DNA from: Solirubrobacter sp963798325
GTDB lineage: Bacteria > Actinomycetota > Thermoleophilia > Solirubrobacterales > Solirubrobacteraceae
Length of the DNA: 64,000 bases
Direction: 5' to 3'
NCBI GenBank assembly: GCA_963798325.1
Contig: CAWCSS010000008.1
Span: 124,001-188,000 of the forward strand
Part shown: one piece after another, positions 39,553 through 49,193 of the stretch
Numbering within the stretch: the first letter of the stretch is position 1
How the letters are laid out: the number at the start of each line of letters is the position of its first letter
The notes under the pieces: model-generated
What the model was told of the DNA's origin: nothing
What the model saw: only the letters and a program-made list of their open reading frames with translations
Database searches by the model: none
Made by a program: the position numbers and the translations under genes

Positions 39553-40401
39553 TTATCCGGTGGCGAACGAGCCGAGGACTCGAACCACCTCGGCATGCTT
39601 ATGTAAATCGCCCACCGCGCCGGAAACCGCCGCGTCGGCCATCGACCCCTCGAGGTCCAGGAAGAACATGTACTGGCCCATCCCCCGTCGCAGCGGCCGG
39701 GACTCGATGCGGGTGAGGTTCACGCCCGCGAAGGCGAACACCGCCAGGCACGAGACCAGCCATCCCGGCGTGCTCGAACCGCGTCCCCAGAAGATCAGCG
39801 CGGTCTTCGCCGGTCCCGTCGCCGGGGAGACCGGCGCGTCCTCGACGCGGGCGAGCCAGGCGAAGCGCGTGGCGTTGCCGGGATCGTCCTCGAGGCCCTG
39901 GGCGAGCGTCACCGCGCCGTAGCGCCGCGCCGCCAGCCGCGTGCCGATGGCCGCGCGCGTGCCCGTGGGGTCCGCAGCCACCTCGCGCACCGCGTCGGCG
40001 GTCGACGCCGCCGGCACCACTGCCGCCTGGGGCAGGTGCTCGGCCAGCCAGCGGGTGCATTGGCCGAGCGCCTGCGGGTGCGAGAGGACCATCGTGATCT
40101 GCGAGAGCTCGACCTCGCTGCCCGCGGCCAGGCAGTAGGACACCGGCTGCACGACCTCGCCGATCATCACGACATCGCGGGCCTCGAGCGCCAGGCAGTC
40201 CAGCACCGGATCCACCCCGCCCTCCAGCGCGTTCTCGACCGGTGCGAGCGCCCGCTCGACCGTGCGCTCCTGCACGGAGAGCACGACGTCGCGCAGCGAG
40301 GACAGCGACACGCCCTCGGCGTCGGGCGCCGCCGCCGTCAGCGCCTCATCGCTCACGGTCCCCGGAGGGCCCAGGTAGGCGACCCTCAACCGCGAGGCCA
40401 C
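39553..40401 (-). CDS. pheA: Prephenate dehydratase
   Basis: A 282-residue monofunctional PheA. The N-terminus has VAYLGPPGTVSDEAL, the middle PVENALEGGVD, and the catalytic Thr-Arg-Phe is in NATRFAWLAR (about residues 176-185). A C-terminal ACT domain (FAFAGVNLTRIESRP) binds phenylalanine for feedback control. It converts prephenate to phenylpyruvate. Start is a GTG at 40401 that shares one base with the DUF4446 stop. There is no chorismate mutase fusion. Confidence 0.92.
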   Translation of the reverse strand: MASRLRVAYLGPPGTVSDEALTAAAPDAEGVSLSSLRDVVLSVQERTVERALAPVENALEGGVDPVLDCLALEARDVVMIGEVVQPVSYCLAAGSEVELSQITMVLSHPQALGQCTRWLAEHLPQAAVVPAASTADAVREVAADPTGTRAAIGTRLAARRYGAVTLAQGLEDDPGNATRFAWLARVEDAPVSPATGPAKTALIFWGRGSSTPGWLVSCLAVFAFAGVNLTRIESRPLRRGMGQYMFFLDLEGSMADAAVSGAVGDLHKHAEVVRVLGSFATG

Positions 40402-40931
40402 TAATGGTGCTCCGAGAGGATCACGGAGCCGAGCTCGCCGGCGAGGGCGAGCCGGACGGCTTCCTCCTCCTCGGGCGAGAGCTGCTGCTCGCCGCGGCCG
40501 CCGTGCACCTGCTTGCAGTACAGGCGGGCGGTGTCGCGGTGGGCGATCGAGGACAGCACGACACCATTGTGATCGGCGTCGAGCAGCGCGATGGTCGTGG
40601 ACTGGTGGCCGGACATCTCGTTGTAGGCGTCATAGCGCACGAGAGCGCGGTAGGCGATGGCGCCGTCCAGACGATCCTCGGCGGCGGCCATCCGCTCGGC
40701 GAGGTGCTCGGACACTTCATCGACGCGGCTGTGCAGCAATTCGAACGCGCGCTGCAGTTCCGCCGCGTGCTCGACCAGATCGGTCGTGCCCAATTCCCCG
40801 AGGACGAGGCGCTGCGCGCTGCGCACCCGCCGGAAGCGCAGGCTCAGGACGAGCAGCCAGACGAGCGCCAACAACGCCGCCCCCGCCGCGGCGAGCGCGA
40901 CGATGGCGGGCGCATTACTGAACTCCGACAC
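40401..40931 (-). CDS. DUF4446 family membrane protein
   Basis: A 176-residue protein with one N-terminal membrane helix (about residues 8-28), a coiled-coil-like stretch (VEHAAELQRAFELLHSRVDEV) and a C-terminal beta domain with YDAYNEMSGHQSTTIALLD, the DUF4446 signature. Function is unknown. It overlaps pheA by one base and follows a membrane-anchored protein gene by 10 bases. Confidence 0.8.
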   Translation of the reverse strand: MSEFSNAPAIVALAAAGAALLALVWLLVLSLRFRRVRSAQRLVLGELGTTDLVEHAAELQRAFELLHSRVDEVSEHLAERMAAAEDRLDGAIAYRALVRYDAYNEMSGHQSTTIALLDADHNGVVLSSIAHRDTARLYCKQVHGGRGEQQLSPEEEEAVRLALAGELGSVILSEHH

Positions 40932-40941
40932 GGCCCAGAGG

Positions 40942-42096
40942 CTAACCCTGCGTGAACAACGATGGGTACGACGACTTGTTGTTGTCGGTCTTCTGCTCGC
41001 CTGGGACCGCCGCCACGGTCACCGAGATGTTCAGCGTGGTGTCCAACGGCGGGCGGCGATTGAGCGGCAGCGTCACGGTCACCTTTTCGCCCTTGGTCGC
41101 GCGCGGGACCGTCTTGGTCAGCGTCAGCGGCGAGCCTCCGCTGGTGCGCGCGATCTTCAGGGTGACCTTGATGTTGAACTCGTCGTTGTCGCCCTGGTTG
41201 GTGAACGAGACCGTGAACGCCTGGCCGGCGGCGTAGACGAGCCGGTTGGAGGCGCCCGGCTGCAGCGTCGTGTTGCCGTAGGAGGTCGCGTTGAGGCCGG
41301 TGCCGTGCAGGCCGGGGCCGGTCGGCGTCTTGCTGTTGGTGGAGCCGCCGTTGCCGGTGCTCGAGCCGGTGGTGAGCTGCTGGCCGAGCTTGGAGGCGAC
41401 GTAGGCGTCCGAGACCCAGGAGATCTCGTTCATGAACTGGGAGTTGGGGACCTCGGCGGTGATGTTCTGCGACTTGAGCGCATCCTTGATGAACGGCACC
41501 ACGCGCGACTGGTAGAGGACGTCGGAGGCGTTGAACGCCTGGTTCTGGCCGGCGATCGCCTTGATCGCCCGGTCGGCCGCTTCCCCCGCGTCCCCGAGCG
41601 CCGGGCGGATGTCGCCGGCCACCTTGCCCAGCGCATCGCGCCGGAGCATCAGCGAGATCAGCAGCGACTGCTGCGCGTCGGACATGTCGCTCGGCACGCT
41701 CAGCGCCTGCGCCTGCTTGAGCGAGGCCTCGGCGGTGCCGCGAAGGCTGTTGATCTGCGTGTAGAGGTCCTGCGCGGACTGATCCCCGCCCGCCGAGAGC
41801 GCCTTGAAGAGCTCCTCGCCGGTCTGGCGCGACTGGGTGGCGATCCCGCCCACCTGCAGGTTGTAGTCCTTGAGCGCGTTCTCGTGCCGGCGGTCGTTGC
41901 AGGCGCGGACGACGACGAACAGCAGGATCAGGATGAGCAGACCGACGACGACCGCCACCATCCGGCGCACGGCCATGTTCTGGGCACCAGAAGACGGGCC
42001 GCCGGCGGGGCGGCCACTGCGCGGGCGCGGCTTCGGCTGCGCGCGCGTTCTCGCGGTCGTTCGTTGGGGCTCGTCGTCCTCGTCGAAGAAGGACAA
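40942..42096 (-). CDS. Membrane-anchored protein with helical and CARDB-like beta regions
   Basis: A 384-residue protein. A Pro/Arg-rich cytoplasmic start leads to one membrane helix (about residues 45-66, MVAVVVGLLILILLFVVVRA). A helical extracytoplasmic section (LKDYNLQVGGIATQSRQTGE) and a Gly/Ser/Thr linker follow, then a beta domain ending SYPSLFTQG, with FTVSFTNQGDNDEFNIKV resembling CARDB-type folds. I do not recognise a named family. The gene is the likely first gene of a run into DUF4446 and pheA, and it diverges from the kinase gene at 42205. Confidence 0.65.
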   Translation of the reverse strand: MSFFDEDDEPQRTTARTRAQPKPRPRSGRPAGGPSSGAQNMAVRRMVAVVVGLLILILLFVVVRACNDRRHENALKDYNLQVGGIATQSRQTGEELFKALSAGGDQSAQDLYTQINSLRGTAEASLKQAQALSVPSDMSDAQQSLLISLMLRRDALGKVAGDIRPALGDAGEAADRAIKAIAGQNQAFNASDVLYQSRVVPFIKDALKSQNITAEVPNSQFMNEISWVSDAYVASKLGQQLTTGSSTGNGGSTNSKTPTGPGLHGTGLNATSYGNTTLQPGASNRLVYAAGQAFTVSFTNQGDNDEFNIKVTLKIARTSGGSPLTLTKTVPRATKGEKVTVTLPLNRRPPLDTTLNISVTVAAVPGEQKTDNNKSSYPSLFTQG

Positions 42097-42204
42097 ATTC
42101 TGGTTCTCCTCGGCGGCCCGTGAGTCAGGCAGTCGCCCTATCGGTCATTTCAGGATGACATGGGGGTCGGAGGGAACAACGGCGTTGCGCCGAACCGACG
42201 TGTG

Positions 42205-43794
42205 ATGGAGAGCACGGAGGAACTCCACACCGAGACCCGGTCCGACCTCGTCCTCGACCGCTACCGGCTCGGGCGGCGCCTGGGCGCGGGCGGGTTCGGC
42301 ACGGTGTACGCCGCGACCGACGAACGCCTGCAACGGGCGGTCGCGGTCAAGGTCATCCCCTCCGGCGGCAGTTCGGATCCCACGCGCGCACAGCGCGAGG
42401 CGCTCGCCGCCGGCCGGCTCGACCATCCCGCGATCGTCGCGATCTTCGACGCCGGCCAGGACGACCAGGCGCGCTACCTCGTCTCGGAGTTGGTCCACGG
42501 CCGCACGGTCGACGACCTCACCGGCGAGGGGCTGCTGTCGGACCGCGACGTCCTGCGGATCGGGCTGGCGCTGTGCGGGGCCCTCGCGCACGCGCACGAG
42601 CGCGGGGTCGTGCACCGCGACGTCAAGCCGCAGAACGTGATCGTCCCGGACGCCCCGCGCAGCGCGGCGGGCGTGGCCAAGCTGGCCGACTTCGGCGTCG
42701 CCCATCTCGCCGGGGATGAGCCGCTCACGCGCACCGGTGACGTGGTCGGGACGCTCGCGTACATGGCGCCCGAACAGGCCGCGGGCAAGCGCATCGACCA
42801 CCGCGCCGACCTCTACAGCCTCGCGCTCGTGCTCTACGAAGGGCTCGCGGGCGTCAACCCGGTGCGCGCGGGCTCGCCGTCCGCCACCGCCCGCCGGATC
42901 GGCACCCAGCTCCCGCCGCTCAAGCGCCATCGCAAGGATCTGCCCGGGGAGCTGACGAACGCGATCGACCGCGCCTTGAAGCCGCGCCCGGTCGACCGCG
43001 GGACGATCGAGGAACTGGCCGACGAGCTCGGCGCCTCGCTCAACGAGGTCTCAGACGTTGGCGGGACGATCGCGCGCCACCCGCTCGAACCCACCGCGCC
43101 CCTGCCGCGCGGGGTCGGCCGGGCCGTCGCCGCCGTCGCCGCGGGGGCGCTGGCCGCCGCCACGCTGGACTGGGCGCAACAGCCCGTCCTGCCGGCGCTC
43201 GCCGCGGTGGCCGCCGTGGCCCTGTTCCCCCGCCTCGGCTGGATCGTCACCGCCGTTGCGCTCGCCGCCGTCGTCTCCGTCCAGGACTCCGACGCCGCGC
43301 TGGTGCTCGCCGCCGCGCTCGCGCCCGTCCCGCTGCTGCTCTACCGCCACGGCACCACGTGGTCGGCGCCCGCGCTGGCGCCGCTGCTGGGTGCGGCCTC
43401 GCTGGCGCCCGCCTACCCCGCCCTCGCGGGGCGGGCGCCGACGTGGCCGGCCAGGGCCGCGCTCGGCGCGCTGGGCGCCTGGTGGTGGCTGCTCTACGAC
43501 GCCCTCGACAGCGGCACCGACCTGCAGGCGACCGTCGAGCAGGCAGCACACGACGGCACCTTGCTCTATCTCCCGGTGTGGGCGGTGGCGGCGGCACTCC
43601 TACCCTGGATCGTCCGTGGCCGCTGGCTCGCACTCGATCTCGTCGCCGCCTCGACCTGGGCGGCCGCACTCGGCGCTTCGACGGCCGCGGTGCACGCGCC
43701 CGCCTCGTCGGGGCTGGTGCTCGCGAGCGTGCTCGCCGGGGTGCTGGCGGTCGCCGTCCCCTACCTACGTCGTGCCCGAGTGGTGGAGCCGTGA
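42205..43794 (+). CDS. Serine/threonine protein kinase with polytopic membrane C-terminus
   Basis: From the ATG at 42205 the protein is 529 residues (an alternative start at 42160 adds 15). The kinase has the glycine loop RLGAGGFGTVYAATD, catalytic HRDVKPQNVIV and DFGVAHLAG, and the activation segment VGTLAYMAPEQAAG. After residue 300 the sequence changes to about eight or nine hydrophobic segments instead of the usual single helix and PASTA or sensor domain. It is upstream of fhaA-fhaB-pstP, so it may act with that signalling set. Hanks-type kinases with polytopic tails are uncommon. Confidence 0.82.
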   Translation: MESTEELHTETRSDLVLDRYRLGRRLGAGGFGTVYAATDERLQRAVAVKVIPSGGSSDPTRAQREALAAGRLDHPAIVAIFDAGQDDQARYLVSELVHGRTVDDLTGEGLLSDRDVLRIGLALCGALAHAHERGVVHRDVKPQNVIVPDAPRSAAGVAKLADFGVAHLAGDEPLTRTGDVVGTLAYMAPEQAAGKRIDHRADLYSLALVLYEGLAGVNPVRAGSPSATARRIGTQLPPLKRHRKDLPGELTNAIDRALKPRPVDRGTIEELADELGASLNEVSDVGGTIARHPLEPTAPLPRGVGRAVAAVAAGALAAATLDWAQQPVLPALAAVAAVALFPRLGWIVTAVALAAVVSVQDSDAALVLAAALAPVPLLLYRHGTTWSAPALAPLLGAASLAPAYPALAGRAPTWPARAALGALGAWWWLLYDALDSGTDLQATVEQAAHDGTLLYLPVWAVAAALLPWIVRGRWLALDLVAASTWAAALGASTAAVHAPASSGLVLASVLAGVLAVAVPYLRRARVVEP

Positions 43795-43851
43795 GGCTGG
43801 GCCGGATACTGTGCACCGGCAATCATGGCGACCACACCCCCGTAGCCGGGC

Positions 43852-44610
43852 ATGAGCGTCCTGCGCAGCCTTGAATCGAAGCTCGCCGGGCTGGTCGAGG
43901 GCACGTTCTCGCGCGCCTTCAAGTCCGAGGTGCGTCCGGTCGAGATCGCGCGCAAGCTCGCGAAGGAGATGGACCAGCACAAGGTGCAGTCGCTCTCGCG
44001 CGTCTACGCGCCCAACGAGTACGCGGTCTGGCTGTCGGTCGACGACCGCAGGCAGTTCGAGGGCTACGAGGGTGAATTGGCGTCCGAGCTCGCGGGCTAT
44101 CTGCTCGAGCACGCCAGACGCGAGAAGATCGCGTTGGTGACGAGCCCGCAGATCAGCTTCAAGACCGATGAGCGCCTGCGCCTGGGCGAGTTCGGCATCC
44201 AGGCGCGGCTCGTGCGCCCGCCCGCCCGCGAGTACGACCCGCCGAGCCAAGGCGACGAGGGCCACACGATGGTCTACTCGTCCTCGCAGCGGATCTCCGA
44301 GCAGCTCGGCGAGCCCGATCCGCGCCGCGGCCAGGCCGTCCTGCACGTCGCCGGCGCCGCCAGCGAGCCGATCGGCGCACGCGGCGCGGTGATGGGCCGC
44401 TCGCGCGATTGCGACGTCGTGCTCGACGATCCGAACGTCTCCCGCCAGCATGCGGAGGTGAGGCCGTCCGGTGGAGGGTGGATCGTCAATGACCTTGGGT
44501 CCACGAATGGCATCAAGGTCAACGGGCGCCGTGTCCAGGGGCCGCAGTCGCTCAGGCCGGGCGACGTGATCGAGCTCGGTACCTCGCGAGTGACGTTCGA
44601 GCTGGAGTGA
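43852..44610 (+). CDS. fhaA: FhaA-like protein: DUF3662 plus FHA domain
   Basis: A 252-residue protein. Residues 1-115 form the DUF3662 domain typical of FhaA (LVEGTFSRAFKSEVRPVEIA). A linker follows, then an FHA domain with MGRSRDCDVVLDD, VSRQHAEV and NDLGSTNGIKVNG, which bind phosphothreonine. In mycobacteria FhaA links kinase signalling to peptidoglycan synthesis, partly through MviN. It starts 57 bases after the kinase and 3 bases before fhaB. Confidence 0.9.
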   Translation: MSVLRSLESKLAGLVEGTFSRAFKSEVRPVEIARKLAKEMDQHKVQSLSRVYAPNEYAVWLSVDDRRQFEGYEGELASELAGYLLEHARREKIALVTSPQISFKTDERLRLGEFGIQARLVRPPAREYDPPSQGDEGHTMVYSSSQRISEQLGEPDPRRGQAVLHVAGAASEPIGARGAVMGRSRDCDVVLDDPNVSRQHAEVRPSGGGWIVNDLGSTNGIKVNGRRVQGPQSLRPGDVIELGTSRVTFELE

Positions 44611-44613
44611 CGG

Positions 44614-45111
44614 ATGGAGCTCGATCCGATCGCCGTCGGTCTCAAGTTCGGCTTCCTCGCCGTGCTGTACCTCTTCCTGTTCTGGGTCGCGCGCTCGGCA
44701 CTGAAGGACCTGCGCCGCGGTACGGAGCCGTCCTACAGCGGTCCGAGCGCGGACCCCGAGGACGCGACGGGCATGTACAGCGCCTCCGCGCCGATGGCCA
44801 AAGGTGGAGATCCGGGCCGTACGCCGAAGCTGCGCGTGGGCACCGCGGCGGGTCTCGCGGCCGGGTCCGCCTATGATCTCAGCGACGGAGCGCTCCTTGG
44901 CCGGGGCGATCAGGCGGACATACGGTTGGAGGACGGTTTCGCCTCCTCGCACCACGCGCGCCTCAGTCCGCGCGGGGATGTGATGGTCTTGGAGGATCTT
45001 GGATCCACGAACGGCACGTACCTCAATGGCGAACCGCTGCGCGGCCCACAACCCCTGCACACCGGCGACAAGATCCGCATCGGTGACAGCGAGTTCACCT
45101 TCGAGCGCTGA
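44614..45111 (+). CDS. fhaB: FhaB-like protein: membrane anchor plus FHA domain
   Basis: A 165-residue protein with a membrane helix at about residues 10-28 (FGFLAVLYLFLFWVARSAL), a linker, and an FHA domain (LLGRGDQADIRLEDGFASSH, LEDLGSTNGTYLNG). FhaB (FipA) connects the kinases to division proteins. It is followed directly by pstP; the stop at 45109-45111 precedes that ATG by three bases. Confidence 0.9.
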   Translation: MELDPIAVGLKFGFLAVLYLFLFWVARSALKDLRRGTEPSYSGPSADPEDATGMYSASAPMAKGGDPGRTPKLRVGTAAGLAAGSAYDLSDGALLGRGDQADIRLEDGFASSHHARLSPRGDVMVLEDLGSTNGTYLNGEPLRGPQPLHTGDKIRIGDSEFTFER

Positions 45112-45114
45112 TTG

Positions 45115-46461
45115 ATGCTGCGGATCGCTGAACAGTGGCACGGCTCCGACCTTGGCCTGCAACGCCAGGGCAACGAGGACAACTACTTCGTGCGCGCCCC
45201 GCTCTTCGTCGTCGCCGACGGCATGGGCGGCGCCCAGGCGGGCGAGGTGGCGTCCGAGATGGCGGTCGAGTCGTTCAACACCGGGCTGCCGGACAACGGC
45301 GACCCGGGCGAAGGCCTGCGCGAGATCATCGAGGAGGCCAACCGGCGCATCCACGCGCGCTCGCGCGAGTCCTCGGGCAAGGCGGGCATGGGCACGACGG
45401 TCACCGCCGCCCACGTCGGCACCGACAGCGTGACGATCGCCCACGTCGGCGACAGCCGCTGCTACCTCGTCCGCGACGATTCGCTGACGCGCCTCACCCG
45501 CGACCACTCGCTGGTCGAGGAGCTCGTGGCGCGCGGCAAGCTCACGCCCGAGCAGGCGGAGACGCACCCGCAGCGCTCGGTCATCACCCGCGCGCTCGGG
45601 CCCGAGGCCAGCGTGCAGGTGGACATCATCTCCGAGCCCGCGCAGGGCGGCGACGTGTTCATGGTCTGCTCGGACGGGCTCACGTCGATGGTGCGCGAGC
45701 CCAACCTCAAGCCGCTGCTGATCGGCAACGACAAGCCGCTGGACGAGCTCGGCCGGTCGCTGATCGCCGCCGCCAACGAGGCGGGCGGGCGCGACAACAT
45801 CACGGTCATCCTGTTCAAGCTCGAGGACGTCGAGATCCCCGCGGCGGCGCCGCCCGCGCCGGTCCAAGCGGCCGAGATCGAGCACACGGACGAGCCCACC
45901 AGCGAGTACGACACCTTCACCGGCGAGGCGGTGGCCACGCCCCGTCAGGGCATCAGCCGCCCGCAGGGGCACACCCGCCACACCGACGAGGACCTGACCG
46001 CGGTCGGCGCCGCGTCGGACACGCAGGAGCACGAGTACCGCGCCTCGGGCACCGTCGCGCTCTCCGCGGTGCGCCCGCGGGCGCAGCCGATCGAGGAGGG
46101 CGCGCACGCGCCGCCCCGGCGGGATGCGGCACGCCGTCGCAAGCGGCGCCGCCTGGTCACACCGGGCCGCGTGCTCGTGCTCGGCTGCATCATCGGCCTG
46201 CTGGCCGCCTTCTGGCTCGCGACGCGACAGGTGTACTTCGTCGGCGTCGACACCGAGCGCGGGAACGTCGTGACCGTCTATCACGGGCTGCCGTACGACC
46301 TTCCGCTCGGGATTCGCCTCTACTCCCCCGTCCGGTACTCGGGGGTGACGCTCCAGAACGTGCCCGCGCGCCGCCGGCAGACGTTCATCGACCACAAGCT
46401 GCGCTCCAAGAACGACGCCGAGGGCCTGGTCGGAGACCTCGAAGCAGGAAGAATCAGCTAG
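45115..46461 (+). CDS. pstP: PP2C-type protein phosphatase PstP
   Basis: A 448-residue phosphatase that counteracts the kinases. The metal-binding motifs are QGNEDNYFV, VVADGMGGAQAGEVAS, AHVGDSRCYLV, and SDGLTSMV with GRDNITVILF. A long acidic and Thr-rich linker leads to one membrane helix (about residues 350-370) and a short extracytoplasmic part. The ATG at 45115 is used; a TTG one codon earlier is possible. The last base is shared with the GTG of the next gene. Confidence 0.92.
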   Translation: MLRIAEQWHGSDLGLQRQGNEDNYFVRAPLFVVADGMGGAQAGEVASEMAVESFNTGLPDNGDPGEGLREIIEEANRRIHARSRESSGKAGMGTTVTAAHVGTDSVTIAHVGDSRCYLVRDDSLTRLTRDHSLVEELVARGKLTPEQAETHPQRSVITRALGPEASVQVDIISEPAQGGDVFMVCSDGLTSMVREPNLKPLLIGNDKPLDELGRSLIAAANEAGGRDNITVILFKLEDVEIPAAAPPAPVQAAEIEHTDEPTSEYDTFTGEAVATPRQGISRPQGHTRHTDEDLTAVGAASDTQEHEYRASGTVALSAVRPRAQPIEEGAHAPPRRDAARRRKRRRLVTPGRVLVLGCIIGLLAAFWLATRQVYFVGVDTERGNVVTVYHGLPYDLPLGIRLYSPVRYSGVTLQNVPARRRQTFIDHKLRSKNDAEGLVGDLEAGRIS

Positions 46462-47759
46462 TGAGCGCCCGCAACCGCGAGCTGATGGCGCTGATCCCGG
46501 CGTCGCTGTTGCTGACCGCCGGGTTCGCCGCCATCTTCATCCAGCGCAACGCGGTCCTGTCGGACGTCTCGCTGACCTACGGTGCGATCTTTCTCGGGCT
46601 CTGCTTCGCCGCGCACCTCGTGATCCGCTTCACGCTGCCGTACGCGGACCCGTACCTGTTCCCGCTGGTGGCGGTGCTGGCGTGCTTCGGGCTGGTGGTC
46701 GTCTACCGGATCGACGAGACGCTCGCGCGCGACCAGGCGCAGTGGTTCGTGATCGGGCTCGTCGCCTTCGCCGCCACCGCGTTCTTCCTGCGTGACTTCC
46801 AGGTCCTGGAGCGCTACCGCTACACGATCGCGTTCGCGGGCCTGGCGTTGTTGCTGCTCCCGCGGGTGCCGGGGATCGGCCAGCAGGTCAACGGCGCCTA
46901 TCTCGGCGTGGCCATCGGGCCGATCTCGTTCCAGCCCGCGGAGCTGGGCAAGATCGCCATCGTCATCTTCCTCGCCGCCTACCTGCGCGACACGCGGCAG
47001 GTGCTGGTGCAGGGTTCGCGCCGCTTCCTCGGCATCACGATCCCGCCGCTGAAGCACTTCGGGCCGCTGCTGGTGGTGTGGGGCGGGGCGATGTTCATGC
47101 TCGTCTTCATCCGCGACCTCGGATCGTCGCTGATGTACTTCGGTGCGTTTCTGGCGCTGCTGTACGTGGCCACCAACCGGTTCAGCTTCGTGGTCGTCGG
47201 GATGGCGATGTTCGCCGGCGGAGCGTGGTTCTTCGCCACCACCGTCGGCCACATCCAGAACCGCATCGACACCTGGCTGCATCCGTTCGCGAACGGCCTC
47301 TACGACAAGCCGGGCGGCTCCTATCAGATCGCCAACGGCCTGTTCTCGATGGCGGACGGGGGGTTGTTCGGCCGTGGCCTGGGCGCGGCGATCCTGCGCG
47401 TCCCCGACGGCGGGCCGCTGATCCCGGCGCCCGAGACCGACATGATCTACGCGGTCATCGTCAACGACCTCGGGCTGGTCGGCGGCGTCGGCGTGATCGC
47501 CGTCTACCTGCTGATCGCCGAGCGCGGGTTCAAGATCGCGATGCTGGCCAGCGACTCGTTCTCGAAGCTGCTGGCCACCGGCCTGACCGCGGTGATGGCA
47601 CTGCAGGTGTTCGTGATCGTCGGCGGCGTCACCCGCGTGATCCCGCTGACCGGCGTCACGCTGCCGTTCGTCTCCTACGGCGGCTCCTCGATCGTGGCCA
47701 ACTTCATCCTGCTCGGGCTGCTGCTGGCGATCTCCAACCGCGCGCGCAAACCGGCATGA
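46461..47759 (+). CDS. rodA: FtsW/RodA/SpoVE family peptidoglycan glycosyltransferase
   Basis: A 432-residue SEDS protein. Ten or so hydrophobic segments are present, and SEDS signatures include FQPAELGKIAIVIFLAAYL, a motif near FIRDLGSSLMYFGAF, FSMADGGLFGRGLG and PLTGVTLPFVSYGGSS. It polymerises lipid II with its cognate class B penicillin-binding protein, encoded immediately downstream (4-base overlap). Start is a GTG overlapping the PstP stop by one base. RodA and FtsW are hard to separate by sequence alone, but the cluster position favours RodA. Confidence 0.92.
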   Translation: MSARNRELMALIPASLLLTAGFAAIFIQRNAVLSDVSLTYGAIFLGLCFAAHLVIRFTLPYADPYLFPLVAVLACFGLVVVYRIDETLARDQAQWFVIGLVAFAATAFFLRDFQVLERYRYTIAFAGLALLLLPRVPGIGQQVNGAYLGVAIGPISFQPAELGKIAIVIFLAAYLRDTRQVLVQGSRRFLGITIPPLKHFGPLLVVWGGAMFMLVFIRDLGSSLMYFGAFLALLYVATNRFSFVVVGMAMFAGGAWFFATTVGHIQNRIDTWLHPFANGLYDKPGGSYQIANGLFSMADGGLFGRGLGAAILRVPDGGPLIPAPETDMIYAVIVNDLGLVGGVGVIAVYLLIAERGFKIAMLASDSFSKLLATGLTAVMALQVFVIVGGVTRVIPLTGVTLPFVSYGGSSIVANFILLGLLLAISNRARKPA

Positions 47760-49144
47760 ACGCGCCTATCTTCCGCCTCTACGTGCTCTTCGTGGTGCTG
47801 TTCGGCGTGCTGATCGCGTTCAGCTCGCGGTGGGCGGTGTTCGGCGCCACGGGGCTGCGCGAGAACCCGAACAACAAGCGCGTGGTGATCGAGGAGCAGC
47901 GGATCAAGCGTGGCGTGATCCGGGCGGCCAACGGCGAGGTCCTGGCCGGCAGCCGGTCGCTCTCGGGCGGGCGCTACGAGCGCCGCTATCCGACCGGGAA
48001 GCTGTTCGCGCTCCCCGTCGGCTTCGACGATGTGCGCTACGGGCGCGTCTCGCTGGAGAAGTACTACAACGACGCGCTGACGGGCCGCAAGAACGAGCTG
48101 GCGTCGATCATCGACTCCTTCAGCCAGGACACGCAGGTCGGCGACGATCTCCAGACGACGCTCGTCCCCAAGGCGCAGGAGCTGGCGTACAAGCTGCTGG
48201 AGGGCCACAAGGGCGCGGTCGTCGCGCTCGGCGTGCGCGACGGCGCGGTCAAGGTGCTCGCGGGCACGCCGTCCTATGACCCCAACGACTTCGACCCGGC
48301 CAAGGACAGCATCTTCAACACCGCCACCCAGGGCCTGTATCCGCCGGGCTCGACGTTCAAGACCGTGACCGCGGCCGCGGCGCTGGACTCCGGCCGCTAC
48401 CAGCCGGACTCGAGGGTCAGCGGCAAGAACGGGAAGGTGATCTCGGGCACGCCGCTGAACAACTTCGGCGGTGAGGACTTCGGCGACATCACGCTCACAG
48501 ACGCGCTCACGAACTCCGTCAACTCGGTGTGGGCCGAGGTCGGCGTCAAGCTCGGCCGGGCGCGGATGCAGGAGTACATGGATCGCTTCGGGTTCGGCAA
48601 GCTCCCGCCGATGGACTACCCGGCCAAGCAGATGGAGATCAGCGGGCCGCGCAGCCGCAAGGGGACGATCCTGCCGATGAGCTCCGATCAGGTCGACGTC
48701 GGGCGCACGGCGATCGGGCAGGCGCTGCTGCTGGTGACGCCGCTGCAGATGGCGACGGTGGCGCAGACGATCGGCAACGGCGGATTGCGGATGGAGCCGC
48801 GCCTGGTGGACAAGGTCGTCGACCCCGACGGGCGCACGACCGACACGCCGCTGCCGGCCAAGGCCGAGCGCGTCATGTCCGAGGCCAGCGCCGCCAAGCT
48901 GGCAACCATGATGAAGTCCGTCGTGCGTGAGGGTTCCGGCACCGCGGCCGCCCTCCAGGGCGTCGAAGTGGCCGGCAAGACGGGAACGGCGGAGATCAAC
49001 ATTTCTCAGGGCATCAACGATCTGTGGTTCATCGGCTTCGCCGGCGACGTCGCGGTCGCCGTGATCATCGATCGCGAGCAGGGTCAGGGCGGCACCGTCG
49101 CCGCGCCGATCGCCAAGCAGATCCTTCAAGCTCTGGGCCAATGA
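47756..49144 (+). CDS. pbpA: Class B penicillin-binding protein (transpeptidase) PbpA-like
   Basis: A 462-residue protein with one N-terminal membrane helix (about residues 6-22) and a transpeptidase domain. The active-site serine is in GSTFKT, the second motif is NSVNSVWAE, and the third is AGKTGTAE near residue 400. It crosslinks glycan strands made by the upstream SEDS protein. Start ATG at 47756 overlaps rodA (ATGA). pknB follows 50 bases on. Confidence 0.93.
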   Translation: MNAPIFRLYVLFVVLFGVLIAFSSRWAVFGATGLRENPNNKRVVIEEQRIKRGVIRAANGEVLAGSRSLSGGRYERRYPTGKLFALPVGFDDVRYGRVSLEKYYNDALTGRKNELASIIDSFSQDTQVGDDLQTTLVPKAQELAYKLLEGHKGAVVALGVRDGAVKVLAGTPSYDPNDFDPAKDSIFNTATQGLYPPGSTFKTVTAAAALDSGRYQPDSRVSGKNGKVISGTPLNNFGGEDFGDITLTDALTNSVNSVWAEVGVKLGRARMQEYMDRFGFGKLPPMDYPAKQMEISGPRSRKGTILPMSSDQVDVGRTAIGQALLLVTPLQMATVAQTIGNGGLRMEPRLVDKVVDPDGRTTDTPLPAKAERVMSEASAAKLATMMKSVVREGSGTAAALQGVEVAGKTGTAEINISQGINDLWFIGFAGDVAVAVIIDREQGQGGTVAAPIAKQILQALGQ

Positions 49145-49193
49145 ACTCGAGGCCGGGCATCCCCTCCGCCGTACCGCGATCATCCGGCCGCAG

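Noticed and set aside
43765..46395. An 876-codon frame opposite fhaA-fhaB-pstP
   Set aside because: It spans three well-supported plus-strand genes, crosses their boundaries and has no domain signature.
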